Assembly (NCBI GenBank): GCA_001599615.1
Contig: BCHJ01000003.1
Location: forward strand, 872,027-936,026
Source of the DNA: Thielaviopsis euricoi
Lineage: Eukaryota; Ascomycota; Sordariomycetes; Microascales; Ceratocystidaceae
DNA length: 64,000 nt
Direction of reading: 5' to 3'
In this document: positions 32,423-45,500 of the stretch, in pieces
Numbering within the stretch: the stretch's first letter is position 1
How the letters are laid out: each line of letters begins with the position of its first letter
Made by a program: the position numbers and the translations under genes
The notes under the pieces: model-generated
The model's input: the letters and a program-made list of their open reading frames with translations, nothing else
What the model was told of the DNA's origin: nothing
Databases searched by the model: none

Positions 32423-35400
32423 TTACAGAGTAAACCCCTTGAGACCCTCAACCAGACCCTCCGCTCTCTTCGTAATGGCCGCCCACTCGGGCGCAAACGC
32501 CAAAAACTCATCGAGCACGGGAATATTCCCACGCCCGTTGGCATCTGCCCAAATACACGCCACTTGACCACCAATCTTTCCATGTGGCGCAGCCTTTTCC
32601 GCCTCGGGCGTCCACTCGACATCAAGTGTCCATTTCTTCTGCCAATCGCGGCGCCACAGCTTGACCTGGCAGACCTCCTTGGGCATTGGCGAAAAGCGCG
32701 TGTCCCACGGCTCGCTGGCCGCCACGGCAAAGTGCTTGACAGGTGCGTTGAAGCGCACAAAGCACGCCTTGGTGTTGATGCCGTCAATCGACAGCGACGC
32801 CATGCGCGTGCCGCTGCCGCCTGTGCGCGTCACGTTGACCGTCACAAAGTCCTTGCCGACGCCCGTTTGGCCCGGGACGGGGTTGGGCACCGTGTCGGGC
32901 TTGGCTGTGGTGTTGAACTTGCAGCCGACAAGGCCAGCGCGGCTGTCGCCGCCCAGACATTCAACGTGGGTGCCTGCCGAGGCCGGGATGGATGCGATAA
33001 TGGGCCGGATGTACTCTTCCAGCCCATCCAAGCGCACCGTGCTGACTCCCGTGTCGAGGTCGACGGATTGCTGGAAATAGGCCTTGTACCGCGCCTGAGC
33101 CGAGAAGGGGAAGGCCAGCAGGTTGTAGACCAGGGTCACAGCAAATACAATGGTCAGCAGCAGAGGCACGCGCGATGGCACGCGGTGCAGGAAGGGCAGC
33201 GCAGGAACGCTCATGAGAATGGCAAAGAAGCCGCAAAAGGCATACGAGATGAGCGGGTTCGACCCATCGGCGCCTGTCTGGTTCATGGCCGACACAAGAA
33301 ACAGGCCGGTTGGTGCCAGGAACATCAGGTTCACGGGGCCCAGGATAAAGGCCTGTAGCAGCCATGTCCACGTGTGCATGCCGGCCGACCAGTCTTGCTC
33401 ATGGCCGTACTTTTCCGTGTGCGAGTGGAGGTGGCGGCGGGCAATAGCTTCGACGGAGCGGCGGTATCCCGAGGCAAACGTGGTGCGGAAGCTGCGCAGG
33501 TTGTTAGTTGCGGGGCCGCCACCACCCAGCAGGGGGGTTTCCTCGCTGGGGATCGGCTCGGGACATTCGGACACGAGGCTGCGGCTGTCGATTTCGCCGG
33601 GCGTGGGCGAAATGAGGGCGCGGTCCTCGTTGTCGGCTGCGGCAGACGCCACGGCGGGCTGTGTTTCCTCGTAGGCGCGCTGGTCGGCGTAGGCCTGCAT
33701 GGCGTAATCCTTTTTGCTGGGCAGGCCAAACATCTCCAGCAGGCCGATGAGGAAGGCGACAAACACGGTCGAGTGCATCATAACCAGCGAGTAGCCGCTG
33801 ACAGACTTCCACTGGCTTTCGATGATGGACAGACCGAGAAGCACAAACCAACCGGTGATGTACAGCCACATGAGGGCGTAGGTACGGTGCAGGGCCGTCG
33901 GACGCATAGCATCGGCGCCGCGGACAACAAGCCACAGACTAGCCACAACCAGCGAAATCATCATGACCCAGACAGAGTACTCGCTGCTGTAGGCCACCAG
34001 AGGGTTGACCTTGTTAACCAGCAGGGCGGTAGCAGCGACGAGGACAGACGTAAAGCCCAGTGCCACAGGGAAGCGACAGAAGCCACGGAAGCCGTTGATG
34101 GGGATATCGTGGATCTGGTCAATATCGCGCACCGAGACGTAGCTCGTAAACAGGTAGTACTTGTCGACGCGCACCAGGATGATGCTGATCAAAAAGAGAA
34201 CAACGGGGCCGGTCACGAGCAAAGTCACGGACCAGGCAAACAGGCCCTGGCGCTCAAACAGAGCAAACTTGGAGCCAAAGATGTCGAACCAAACGCCGTC
34301 TCTGCCCTTGCCGTTCTGCACCAGATCCTCGCGGCCATCGCCACGCGGGCCAACAAAGGTCTTGCTGATATCAGAAGTCAGGCCGTCGAGCGTAGTGATA
34401 GAGGCCGACAACATGTGCCACAGACTGCCAGTCGAGGCGTGGCGCGCATCGTCCTGGTTGGTGTGGTATCTCGCTCTGGGCTTGTAAAAGGCCAAGTCGA
34501 TTCCTCGCTGGCCGTAGATGCCGTCCAGCACAACGTAGTCGGTCTGGCTCTGGATGGCGCCCGAGCGGAAGCCCTCGGCGGCAATGACGTTGCCAAACGG
34601 GTACTTGACCTTGGAGTACGGCTTGGTGACTTGGGCGTCGGATGTGCGGAAGACGACGGCACGACCGCCACCGCCAGCGCCCTCTAGGTTGAGGAATGTG
34701 TGGACAAAGGGCAGCAGAGGGCTCTTTCCAAAGGCACGCGCTCCCCATAGGTAGTCCTCCTCTGCGTTGTTGAACATGGCGATCAAGCCGTTCTTGGGCT
34801 GGTTTCCGGGCGTGGTGAAGTGGTTGATGATTTGCAGGGCGGAAACAACGCCCATACCGTCGTCAGTTGCGCCAAAGCCGGTCGACACACTGTCGAAGTG
34901 GGCATTGACGAGCACGCCGTTGCCGCCGTAGCGCTCGCCAGCGATGTGTGGCTTAGTCCACCATGGGCCGGGCTCGTCTTCGGAGCCACGGATGTAGACG
35001 TAAATGTTGGAGCCCTCAAAGTAGTGGCCGAGGGCGCAGTAGCCGGGAATGCTGCGCACGACGGTGCCGGTGGTGACGTTGGAGATCATGTCGCTGAAGA
35101 TGGTAACGGGAGCGTTTGCGAGGGCCTTTCCTGGCGGACTGGGGAGAGAGAATGGATGTTAGCAGGTAAGACCCTGACGGTGGCAATGAGAGGAAGAAGC
35201 AGAAGCAGAGGCAGTACTTGAAACCGTGCCTATAAGCTTCCCAGCACTAGACTCACGTATACAGACCGGCCTGGTCACCCAGCTTCTCGGAAGCAAACGG
35301 CACGCCGTTGCGGGACAAGATGCTCTCGACGCGAGACATCAGATAGTCGCGCACTTCGTCGTTGGCATGCGACGCATAGGGATGGTACTGCTTGGTGATT

Positions 35401-35588
35401 TGGAGCAGGTCGAGCCAGGCCTCGGTGAAGTTTGTGCCTGCGAGTTCAGCAGTATCGATAGGCGACGGCGGTGTTGGCACTGATTCGTGCACAATGACAC
35501 TGGGCACCCACAGGCCGAGGTAGATGACAAGCAGCCAGAAGGTGACTTGCGCCGGGCGAAACGCCAGCGGATTGGCGATGGCGACCAT
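32423..35588 (-). CDS. pff1: Vacuolar membrane M28 metalloprotease (Pff1 family)
   Basis: Two exons, 35257-35588 and 32423-35138, give 1015 residues; intron 35139-35256 (GTGAGT, CTAAC, CCCCAG). One N-terminal transmembrane helix (about residues 15-33, VTFWLLVIYLGLWVPSVIV) is followed by a luminal M28 peptidase domain with zinc-site motifs HFDSVSTGFGATDDGMG, NAEEDYLWGARAF and YHTNQDDARH, then several further membrane helices and a luminal C-terminal domain. Predicted zinc ligands (His, Asp, Glu, His) are all present. The layout and length match fungal Pff1 proteins (yeast YBR074W, vacuolar membrane). Native substrates are not established. Confidence 0.93.
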
Positions 35589-35844
35589 GGCGCTTTTTGG
35601 GTTGAGTGGCTCGAGACAAGTCGACAATGCGATAGAAACCGATATGATAAGAATATGAATATGTATATATGCTGGATAGAAATGAACGAAAGTGGCGATA
35701 GTGGAATCGACCTGAACTTCGATGCGGTGAAGTTCTTTGTTTTGCGGGGAGGGATGCGATTCAATAAAGGATCGCTCACACACGCACGCACGCACACAGC
35801 ACGCCAGAAATCGATCGCAAAGAGGGAGAGAAAAAAAAAAGAGG

Positions 35845-35927
<83 letters not shown>

Positions 35928-36926
35928 GGCGAGAAAATCGCTCCCACAAAAAAAAAGATAAAAGAAAAAAAAAAAGCAGGTCCGAGCTGCCTTCCCTTGA
36001 AAGCTACACCACCTTTTTCTTAGAAGTTACAAACAGACCGGCGCCGATTGGCGATAAAAAAAAAGAATAAAAAATAAATTCTTCAGTGTGAAACGTCTAG
36101 CGCTTACTGCTTGAATAAATGAAAATGAAGCCCATCAGCTCCTCCTGTATGTCGCAGTTGACTTGTTCCACTTGTAACTTGACGGCTGCACTGCTGCGAT
36201 CCCTGCGTCTGCGTCTGCGTCTGCGTCTGCATCTGCTTCTACAATACTTTCGCTATTCGCAAACACACAAAACAATGCATCGCAGAAACGAAAGCCACTA
36301 CTATTATCAATCCCGAAATAAAAGAAATTCTCCCTTCCCCCTACTTCCCGATGCGCATCCAGGGCGTAAATAAAAAAAAAAAAAGTTTCACCTTCCTAAA
36401 GCTACCCTAAACACCCTCCAAATAAAGTCCCCCGAAGCGGAGTCGCAACTCGCTAAACTAGTTTTATTACAGCTAAGCTCTTCCTACTTTGCCTCTGCAC
36501 TGACATCATCGTACATGTGATTCACATTTCAGCAAATACGCATAATATTTCATCTATACTCAGAACCAAAAACTCTTCTCATACTCAAAAACTCTTATAA
36601 AAATGGAATCAACTGCAAGAAAAAAATACAAAACGTCAAAATGATAAATCTCCAACGAAACAGGCCATCCAAGGCTTATAAAATGTTAACAACGGTCGCA
36701 ACCCGAATCTTTTTTTTGTTTTTCGTCTGAATCCGGTGCATCTCCTCCAAATAACTCACCCACTCACTCAGTATCATTCAAGCCAGCATAAGCGGCTGTT
36801 TCTCTTCAGCATGCTTGATGCGTCTGTCATCGACTGAGTTAATAGTAATCTTCTTCTTCTGCTGCTGTACACTTTCTGTTCTGTCCTTAGCTAAACAAAT
36901 AATCTGGGAAAGAGAAAGAAAGTAGT
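35589..36926. other. pff1 promoter and SF1 3' spacer
   Basis: Contains a 76-nt poly-A run (35849-35924), a TCTGCG hexamer repeat (about 36205-36235) and otherwise AT-rich DNA. No gene is seen. Confidence 0.55.
35849..35924. repeat. Poly-A tract (76 nt), longest homopolymer in the window
   Basis: Uninterrupted A homopolymer as printed, about 260 bp upstream of the pff1 ATG. Confidence 0.85.
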
Positions 36927-39612
36927 CTACGCTCCAGGAGGAGGAGGAGGCGGCCGAGAATCAGGCGGCGGGGGCGGCGCAGACGTGGATGGCGGCGGCG
37001 GAGGCGGAAGTCCCGTGTTACCCGAGTACTGTGAAATCAAGTCATTTAGACCCGCCATACCCGGCGGCGCCGCAGTCGGCAGTCCGGGCGGTGCACCCGC
37101 AGCTGCCACAGGGTATCCGCCGTACATAGCGTAGCCACCGTAGCCGGCAGCTCCGTAGCCAGGCACCACCCCAACCGCACCGGTAGAAGCGGCCTGGTTC
37201 CACGGAGCCGCTCCGGCGCCACTACCTCCGGCACCAGGAGCCAACGGAGCAGGCACACTGGGAGGCGGGGGAGGTAGGCTAGATCCATATCCGCCCTGAC
37301 CACCGCCATAGTAGTCGTTGCGGTCACCACCGCGGTCACCACGGTCTCTGTAATCACGATAGCGGTCACCACCACGATCACCGCCACGGTCGCCACGATC
37401 GCCACGGTCACCACGGTCGCCGCCGTGGTCATCACGGCGACGATCACGCGCCCAAGGAGCGCTACCACCACCGCCACCGCCGCCACTGCCACCATTACCA
37501 GAGTCAGTGTTAGAATCGTCACGGCGAGATCTCCAGGGCGCAGGGCCACCGGTGGGCTGGCGCTGCCACGGCTTGGCGCCTTCGCCTCCGCGGTCATCAC
37601 CGCCGTTCTGGTAGCTGCTGCCAGGACCAGCTTCAATCATGGCAGGGGCGCCACTAGCCGGGCCACCACCAAGTTCCTGCATTAGTTGCTATAGAAACAG
37701 TTAGTACAAAGTATAATAGACAAATAGGCTCATGGGGGACTAGAACTCACCTCATACTCGCGATCAACAGCATCGCCCTGGGTAATTGCAGCCCGAGCAC
37801 CACGAGGGCCATCGCGCCAGTTGGTTCCACGCTGTCTGTCAGGGCAATCACGAGCCATGTGGCCAGCGTTACCGCAAACTCTGCAGATGATGTTGGCCGT
37901 GTAGTTAGGCTTATCCGGGCAGTCGTATTTCCGGTGACCAATCATACCGCAGTTCTGGCAAGCCTGATTTTCATCATCACGAAGAGTACCGTTAAGGGCA
38001 GCAAGCTCACGCAGCTGGTTGCGCTTAAGCTCATTCTGACCCTCGGGGATAGAGGCGGCCTGTAGATCCAAGAGTTAGTTTATATTCTTATTCTTTTTGT
38101 GGCATCTTAAGAACTGGAGAGCACTCACCGTTTCAATGACGTTGTAAATCAACTTCTTGGCCTTTTCAACCTTTTCCTCAGTCTCGGCCATGATAAGACA
38201 GTGGAGGTCTTCTTCCTGGTTGCTAGAATGAGCGGCATCGGACCGGCCCTTACCCTCTTTGACGGAGCCCTTACCACGAATGGCAATCTTGGCGCCAGAC
38301 TCGGTCTCCATTTTCTTGAGGGTGTTACCACGGGGTCCGATCAGTAGACCAACTTGAAAGCTATGTGTTAGTTCTGGATCATTAATTGTGAGATTGAAAA
38401 AAAAAAAGAAGAAGAAGAAAGCAGCGACGGATTTATCGTGACGTTTCGAATAAGCAGCAGTAACAAAGAAAAGACAAGCAAGTTAGGTTAGAACAAGCTG
38501 GAGAGGGTAAGTATCGCGCAAGTGAGGCTCTTCACTCGTCGTTCATGTCGCAAAAGAAACCGCCCGTCGTATTCAGGGTAGACAGATAGACGGACGGACG
38601 GACGAACAGACAGACGGACTTGGCGCATGCGGGTGGGCACTGCGGTTGAGGAGCCAAACAGAAACGAACTGTAGTATATTTTGGGGAGAGTAAGGAGAGG
38701 AAGCGTTAAGCGTAAGCAATATACAAAGATAAAGCAAAACGAGACTTCTTCTCTGTACTTTGTTGGAGGGGAGGTGGGAAAACCAGAAAGCACAATCAGG
38801 CTTATAGTTAGTGGGGGGAAAGGTTAGGGGGTTAGTAATCATACTGAAGTTAATCTCTGGGTAATCGTTGACAGGCACGTAGACCTTGTCCTGAGTCTTG
38901 GTAGGCCGGCGGTAGTCCTGGGGCGGGTGGTAGTTGGGAATAGTCTTCATGGCCTTTTCAATGAGCTTGTGGCGCTCATCCTCGAGGCGCTTGCGGTAGC
39001 GGTATTCGCGCGTGTTGATACGGCGACCGTGGCTGTCGTACTGGGGCGGCGGAGAAGGCGAACTATAGCGATAAAAGACGACGGTTAGTCAGCGATCGAC
39101 TTGATATGGGGATGGTTGTCTTTGGGGGGAATAAGGCAGGCCACTTACCGGTCGCCATCGGCAGGCACAACGTCATCGATCTTGAGTTTCTGGCCGATTT
39201 CTTCAATGCGGAGGTACAGGGTATACGCCTCAAGCTGTTCGCTGGTCATGTTGGCCGTGATCGCAGTCGGCAGGCCCATTAATCCTGCAGCCTTGTTCTC
39301 CGACGCGTCACCCCAACGGTTGCGCTTCTTGCGACGACGAGGGCCATCGGCATCGGTTCCTAGACAATGAGCTGTTAGTCATGTGCCAATACAAAATACA
39401 CGGTGGCTACTGGTAGTGGACGCCGTATACAAACGGAATAATACGGAGGTGAACTTACTGGGTTCGGGGCTGCGGCCGCGCTTGAGCTCAGAAGCCGGCG
39501 AATCGATGCCGGCGGTAGAGCCCGAGTCGCTGCCCTCATCGCCAAAGCGGCGACGCACTTTTCCCAGGGGAATATTGTTGGAGCCGGTGATTCCCTGGTT
39601 TCTCCACGACAT
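36927..39612 (-). CDS. bbp: Branchpoint-binding protein SF1/BBP
   Basis: Six exons: 39459-39612, 39149-39359, 38845-39062, 38129-38352, 37751-38059 and 36927-37688, giving 625 residues. The N-terminal region includes the basic KKRNRWGD block of the SF1 family. The KH-QUA2 domain (about 185-270) includes NDYPEINF joined by splicing to IGLLIGPRGNTLKKME and RGKGSVKEGKGR. Two CCHC zinc knuckles follow (CQNCGMIGHRKYDC and CRVCGNAGHMARDC), then a Gly/Asp/Arg-rich and Pro-rich C-terminal tail. SF1 binds the pre-mRNA branch sequence (ACUAAC) with U2AF in commitment complexes. Intron 3 (38353-38844, 492 nt) is the longest coding intron in the window and is unusually rich in CTAAC; see findings. Confidence 0.95.
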
Positions 39613-40083
39613 GATGGGATTCGATTTCGGGTTTGCGCTAATTGGGGTTGAAGTTTGAAGTCGAAACGAAGAAAAAAGAAAAAGCCAAAACAATTAAAAC
39701 CAGTGAGAAAAAGGCCAAATTGGCGAAGGCTCGTTGATTCCGGAAGGAGGAAAAAAAAAATACGTCAAGGCTAGAAAATTATGGGTTGAATTAATATTTT
39801 TTTTTTCTTTGGAGTTAAACATGCATGAATAGGCGCATGGGACGCTAACTGCGAATTTCCAGTGAGCTGGACATGCTAACAAAAGCGCCGCAAAGCCCAT
39901 GTATTGCCTAGTTAATCGGCTGAACATCGGTAAATCAATGAGGCCTATCTGCACCTGCAGCGCAGCTCCAACTTCCTCTACGACATTGTCACGTTGATCG
40001 CCAATGCATGCATTGCATTTACTTGCGAAGCAACAGGTAATAATGATTATTTAATCTACATAAAAAAGCTGCGGGCTGCCAGT
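39613..40083. other. SF1 promoter and GST 3' spacer
   Basis: 471 bp with short A runs; no gene is seen. Confidence 0.55.
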
Positions 40084-41088
40084 TTATTTCTTAGCAATCT
40101 CAGCCATACCCTTCTGGATCCAATCTCTCGACTGCTTCGCCTTGGCCTCGAGCTCTTCCTCAGAGAGGTTGAGCTTCACGCGGGGAGTCGGCACGTTCCA
40201 GCCGGCCTCGATGGCCGGACGGCTCTCCATCAGCTCCAGCCACTCCTTGAGCTTGGGGAACTCATCAAGAGTCAGACCGGGCCAAGCTATGATATTGTTA
40301 GATGATGTCTTTTGTTTCGGGGGTTTCGATGCAATTAGCAATTGTGATCTTGGGGAAGGACTAACCGTGAGCGCCAACCCAGCCAACGCAGATGATGTCG
40401 GCAATGGTCAGTCTGTCACCAACAAGGAAGCCCGAGGTCGACTTGGCAAGCTGGGTCTCCATGACGCCATACAGGCGACGCGTCTCGTTCTTGTAGCGGT
40501 TGATGCCGTACTCGATCTTCTCAGGGGCGTAGCCTACACGTGAATTGTTAGTGAGTGTCGGATTTGTCATCACTGTAGAAGAGCATACGAGTAAAGTGGT
40601 TGGCCTGGCCCTGCATGGGGCCTAGACCGGACATTTGCCAAAAGACCTATGGCAAGTTAGCTTCCGTCTCTCCGCTGCCTTTTGACCCTCTATAGAACAT
40701 ACCCAGTTGTTGACCTCCCAGTACTCGCGCGAGCCTTGGGGGTAGGAAACCTTGTGCTCGGTGTCGTAGCGCTCAATCAGGTACTGCATAATGGAAGCAC
40801 TCTCCCACAGATGAATGGGCTTTCCATCAGTGAATGTGTCGGTCAGAGCGGGAATTCTGCCGTTGGGGTTGATCTCGAGGAACCACGGCTCCTTCTGGAC
40901 ATTGCTCATGATATCAATTCTCGTGACCTGCGGGCTGTTAGTTGTTATCTTTGTTCAAGGCCAGTCAGTGACAGCCGTTGGAAACTTGCCTTGTACTCCA
41001 GGTTGAGCTCCTCGAGGAGCATCGACACCTTGACACCATTGGGAGTGTTGAGGGTGTACAGGTGGATGTCAGTGGGAATCTTGGTCAT
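40084..41088 (-). CDS. Glutathione S-transferase, Ure2p/GST-like
   Basis: Five exons: 40990-41088, 40703-40927, 40589-40646, 40366-40533 and 40084-40286, giving 250 residues. The first intron is GC-AG (GCAAGT donor, CTAAC branch, CCGCAG acceptor); it joins LNLEYK to VTRIDIMSNVQKEPWF, the continuous block expected in Ure2-like GSTs. The N-terminal thioredoxin fold shows IHLYTLNTPNGVKVSMLLEEL and INPNGRIPAL, then WESASIMQYL of the glutathione site; the C-terminal all-helical domain has FLVGDRLTIADI. Fungal members conjugate or reduce glutathione adducts; a nitrogen-regulatory role cannot be inferred. Another in-frame Met at 41130 adds 14 residues; I prefer 41088 because MTKIPTDIHLY begins at the fold. 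Confidence 0.9.
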
Positions 41089-42591
41089 TTTGGCGAGTTG
41101 TTTGGCGATGGGTGCTATTCGATGGGTCATTCAACAATGAAGCAAAAGAAGGGTTTAAATCAAGAAGAAAAAAAAAGAGGGTTTATATTTTGATAGCAAC
41201 AGCTAATAAAGCTCAACTGGGTCCGGTCCAAGCTCTGCCTTTATATTGCTACCCTGTAATACGTGCGGCTTTGCTCTTCCTCTGTCGTATTATAAACCCG
41301 ACCGCTGACATTGAAGCGGGGGATAGGCCATTCTGCCGTCTGCTGAAACGCCTTTCTTACCCTTCTCGCCCACTGAGCTTATAAATCCACCTACTCTATT
41401 GGGAATCTACTCCATTTGGAGTTTGTCGCCTTGGTCGTATTTTTTATAATAATATATATTTTCCTTTTTCTTTTTCGCTTCATCTTTTTGTTTGTCTTGC
41501 AGCCCCATCAATGCAGAAAACTCAATTAATCCCCTTGAAAGCCCTGAAATGCACGCTTATTTCGAACCGGGAGCAGTGGCTTACTCTGATCACCAATCTA
41601 ACGCTTGGTTTCTGAATTATAAATTACACACACATCGTGAAGTTGTCCGACAGGCCAGGCTCATATGACTTCTCTATATTTGTGTATTTGTCATGTCATT
41701 CTTACAGAAATTACACCACCCAAGACGAAGACTACCTGCAAATGAAGCAAAACGGCGGACCCCAAATCAATGACTTCACATTCCTAAAGTATTGCAACAA
41801 AGCGGACGCACAATCATCAAATCACATGACACATCGGACTTGAATAGAGACGCAATGGCACAACAATTGAATGAGGAATGTAACACAAAGCTAAGATAAT
41901 AAGAGGCCACATTGAATCCAAAATCTCGCAACCATTGAAGGCTCTTGCAAAGACGCCTCAAGTACCTGAGAGATTCCATATTTGATCCATGAAGCCGTAG
42001 CAAAGAAAACAAACGGAGGACAAAGTAAAAGACAGAAGCGTGCATATAGAAACCGCTCCGCGGTAGTAGTACATATCGTCTGCGGGCAGCACGTCTTGCC
42101 GTCCAAGAAAGGCACCACCGATTTGGCGCCGTCAAAGAAGCACGTGATGATTGCCAGAAGAGATAAAATAGATATCTCAGACATATGGAGCCATAGCCTG
42201 TAAGTAAATCCAAGTGGGAAGGAAAGACGATAATAAGAAAAAGAAGATGGCGGTTGCGCAATGGTTGGGATATTGATTATGCATGAAAGTCCAAAACGAA
42301 ACGCCAAAGGTTCATCACCAGTCAGGACTGGCAACACGGAAGGCAGAAGCAATTTCAAGAAATATTGTCAAAAGAGAGAAAAGGAGAGGTAAAGAAAAAA
42401 CAAAGTGATAATATAAATATGAAAAAAAAAAGAAAACTCTGAGGGTATCGCAAAGCCGGAATAGCAGACAAAGAACAAAGGAAATAAATGAATAATGATG
42501 AAAAGAAAAATGAGATGAAAAATGTGTGAAAAGAAAGTGGTAGTACGGCAAACAGCATGAACAACCACGATGGGCAGCAGACTCATCAATG
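41089..42591. other. GST promoter and Clr5-gene 3' spacer
   Basis: AT-rich and polypurine/polypyrimidine DNA; no convincing gene is seen. Confidence 0.5.
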
Positions 42592-45500
42592 TTAGGCCCA
42601 GCCGTACGAGCCACCAAACCCGTTTTGCATGTCAAACGCCGCTTGGAGCGCTGCCTGTGGATCATGATATCCCATGCCGCCACCGCCGCCGCTGCCGCCC
42701 ATGAAGTCATCATGCACATGGCCGTGGCCATGATGGTTTGGCGAAACATGGTCCACCGTGTGCATGTCTTCCTCGTAGTACATGAGCACCGTCAGTCGCG
42801 CATAAATCTCCAGGATCTGCACAATCATGTCGTAGCGCGGGCGACAGCGCCGCACCGTCGGCTGTACCTTGATCGGCTCGTGGTAGCAGCAGGGTCCACC
42901 GGGCGTGTACTGGATCTGGAACAGCCGGTTTGCAGCTTCCATTTCGCCGTGCAGCTCGTGCACAGCAGCATCGGTCTCGGGCGTGTTGGGGTTCCGGATG
43001 TGCATCATCTGCACCAGTGTGTAGCGCAGGGCGACTACGTTGGGCGAGTGCACGCCTTCGGTCGACTCCAATTCGATAAGGTGGGGACGCAGCTCGTGAA
43101 TCAGCTGGCCCACGCGGGAGCGGTACTCGCTAAGCGTCTGGTCGGGTTCAGTCGGGTTCGTGTTTTGTTGCTCGGCAATCTCCAGTAGATCGAGGAGAGC
43201 ACTGGCCACAAACGGATGAGTGCGGCCATATATAGCCTCCAGGTCGTCGACAAATGAGGGCATCGTGGTCCAGATCAGGTCAGACAGTGTCTGCGAGCCA
43301 TGGTCCTGCTGTGTCGAGTACAGCGCAGTGAAAATAGGCCGAAGGGGATGCGACCGTTCAAGGTGCTTTGCCGTCCAGGTGCTGAAGAACTTGCACAGCG
43401 GTGCAACCACTGCATGGTCCCGGTTAATCATACCCAGAAGCAGCTCTTTGATGACCTGCGGAGTCATAGACTTGAGCTCAACCTCCAGGTTCCTAAAAGC
43501 ATCGTTAAGCATATCCACTCCACGCTCCGTATTGCCGCGCTTGATGCAGTCGTTGGCTTCCCACATGATGTCACTCGATACAGCGCCCCAAACCATTGTG
43601 CTTGTCCAGGAGCATTCCGAATCGATTTGCGCCTCTTTGCACATGAGCAGGGCCTTGTGCATATTTCCAGTAATGAGTTCCTGGACGCGCTTGACATCAG
43701 CTGCCATGTGACCGGGAAGGTTCGGGAGCGGCGGTGGCGTTCTGCAGCGAGTGTGGCCTGGGAGATCGGCGTTGGCTTCGTGGTCCAAAAGGTCGTATTC
43801 GGTTTTGCCCTTGCGCTTGAGATATGTGCGCAGGTTGACCACACGGCCGTTGCGGACAAACTCTGATGTTTTCCCCTCTGCATCGCGCTGGAACTTGATG
43901 GACAGTAGGCGCTTGACCTCTTCTTCAGTATTGTTCTTGGCAAACCCCCACTGCGAAAATCTAGTCTTGTACATTTTGGGCCTATTACGTATATATTGTT
44001 AGTAACCTGCCGTCACACCAGCATCGGATGGATTACCAGGGTAAACTCACGTGGCGCGGAAGTTGTGGCGCTCCTCCATCAGAAGCATGACTTCTTTGAG
44101 CGGCCGCCGCTCATCAAGATAGAGCTGACGGATTATACCTTTAAGGCTGTCCCATGTTTCAGCGGGAACCTGCTCCCTAGTCGGCTTGGAAGCAGTCGGG
44201 CGTGGCGGCGGCGGTGGTGGTTTTACTTTTCCTGATTCGGGCTGTAATTAATGTTAGTAATGGTGCAATGTGATGTGTCAGACAACACGTGATTCTCACA
44301 GAAAACGGAGACATGGGTGTTTCCGCCTTGATCGATCTTGACGGTGACATTGAGCCTATGGACTGTTGTGAAATGGACACTTGTTTGGGCCTCGGGGGCT
44401 TTTTTGGTGGCACTTCGGAAAGATTTGGCTGCTGTTGGATAATTGGTAATGAGCTCTGGCCCATGACAGTATCACCACCAGCAGTTTTCTGGGCAGCTAA
44501 AAACTGCGGGGCAACAGCCGTCGATGGTCTCGATGGCAATGGAGGAGCTTTGGCGACTTTTGGCGGCGGTGGTCTCCAGATGTTGAATCCAGGTGTGGGA
44601 CCATCTGACGCCTCCGTCTTGATCGGCGTAGACGGAGGCTGAGGCTGATGTTGGATTTGCTGATGTTGAGTCATTGGTGACTGCATCGATTCAACGGCTG
44701 CTGGAATAGATGATGGCATGAAAAAGGCGTCATTGTTCATTCCCATGGCGCCCATCTGAAACGAAATACTATCATTACACATGGTACTGTTCATGAACCC
44801 AGAGTTTCCCATGTTCACAAAGCCGTCATTGGTGAGTCCCGTCATATCCGCGTTCTCCATAGTTTCAAACGACATCAGATCCTGTCCAAAGGGGTCATGA
44901 GCAGCGGAATTGTTAGTCATAGGGTCGAAAGTTGGAGATGCTATCATGTTAAGACTGGCTTGGTGGCGAGATGCATCCATTGGACTAAATGGAGAACTTG
45001 GCGACATGGCAGCACTTTGCGGGCCGAAGTTGATGGGAAATGGCGTCATTTGATCGGAAGAAAATGTGCCGTTGATGCGCAGAGGGTTTAGCGCGGCAAA
45101 AGGGTCGGTAGACGTAGGGCTTTGAAGGCCCATCTGCGGAGACGTGACCATGGGCGAAAACGGAGAAGTCGTCGATCCGAGCATCGAAGAAAAGTCGGTG
45201 GGGGTGGCGGCAGTGTTGACTGGGCTGGAGACCATCATGTTGTTTGCTGAGCTCAGGGTAGAAAATGACGACTTGTGAACCATATCGGGTTGCTGCTGCT
45301 GCTGCTGCTGTTGCTGCTGATGTTGATGCTTCATAACACTCATGATATCAAACTCGGAAGTGGCGGATTGGTTAGGGAAAAACGACACAGACTGCTGCCT
45401 CATGCGCCCAGGGCTCGCGGCAGCCCCCGAACTGGAGTGGCTCATCTGTCTATGGCGGTTTTGTAGAGTCTGCTGAAATTGCTGGCTCTGCATCATGACC

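Noticed and set aside
33374..34687. 437-codon open frame antisense to pff1
   Set aside because: Shadow of the M28 protease gene.
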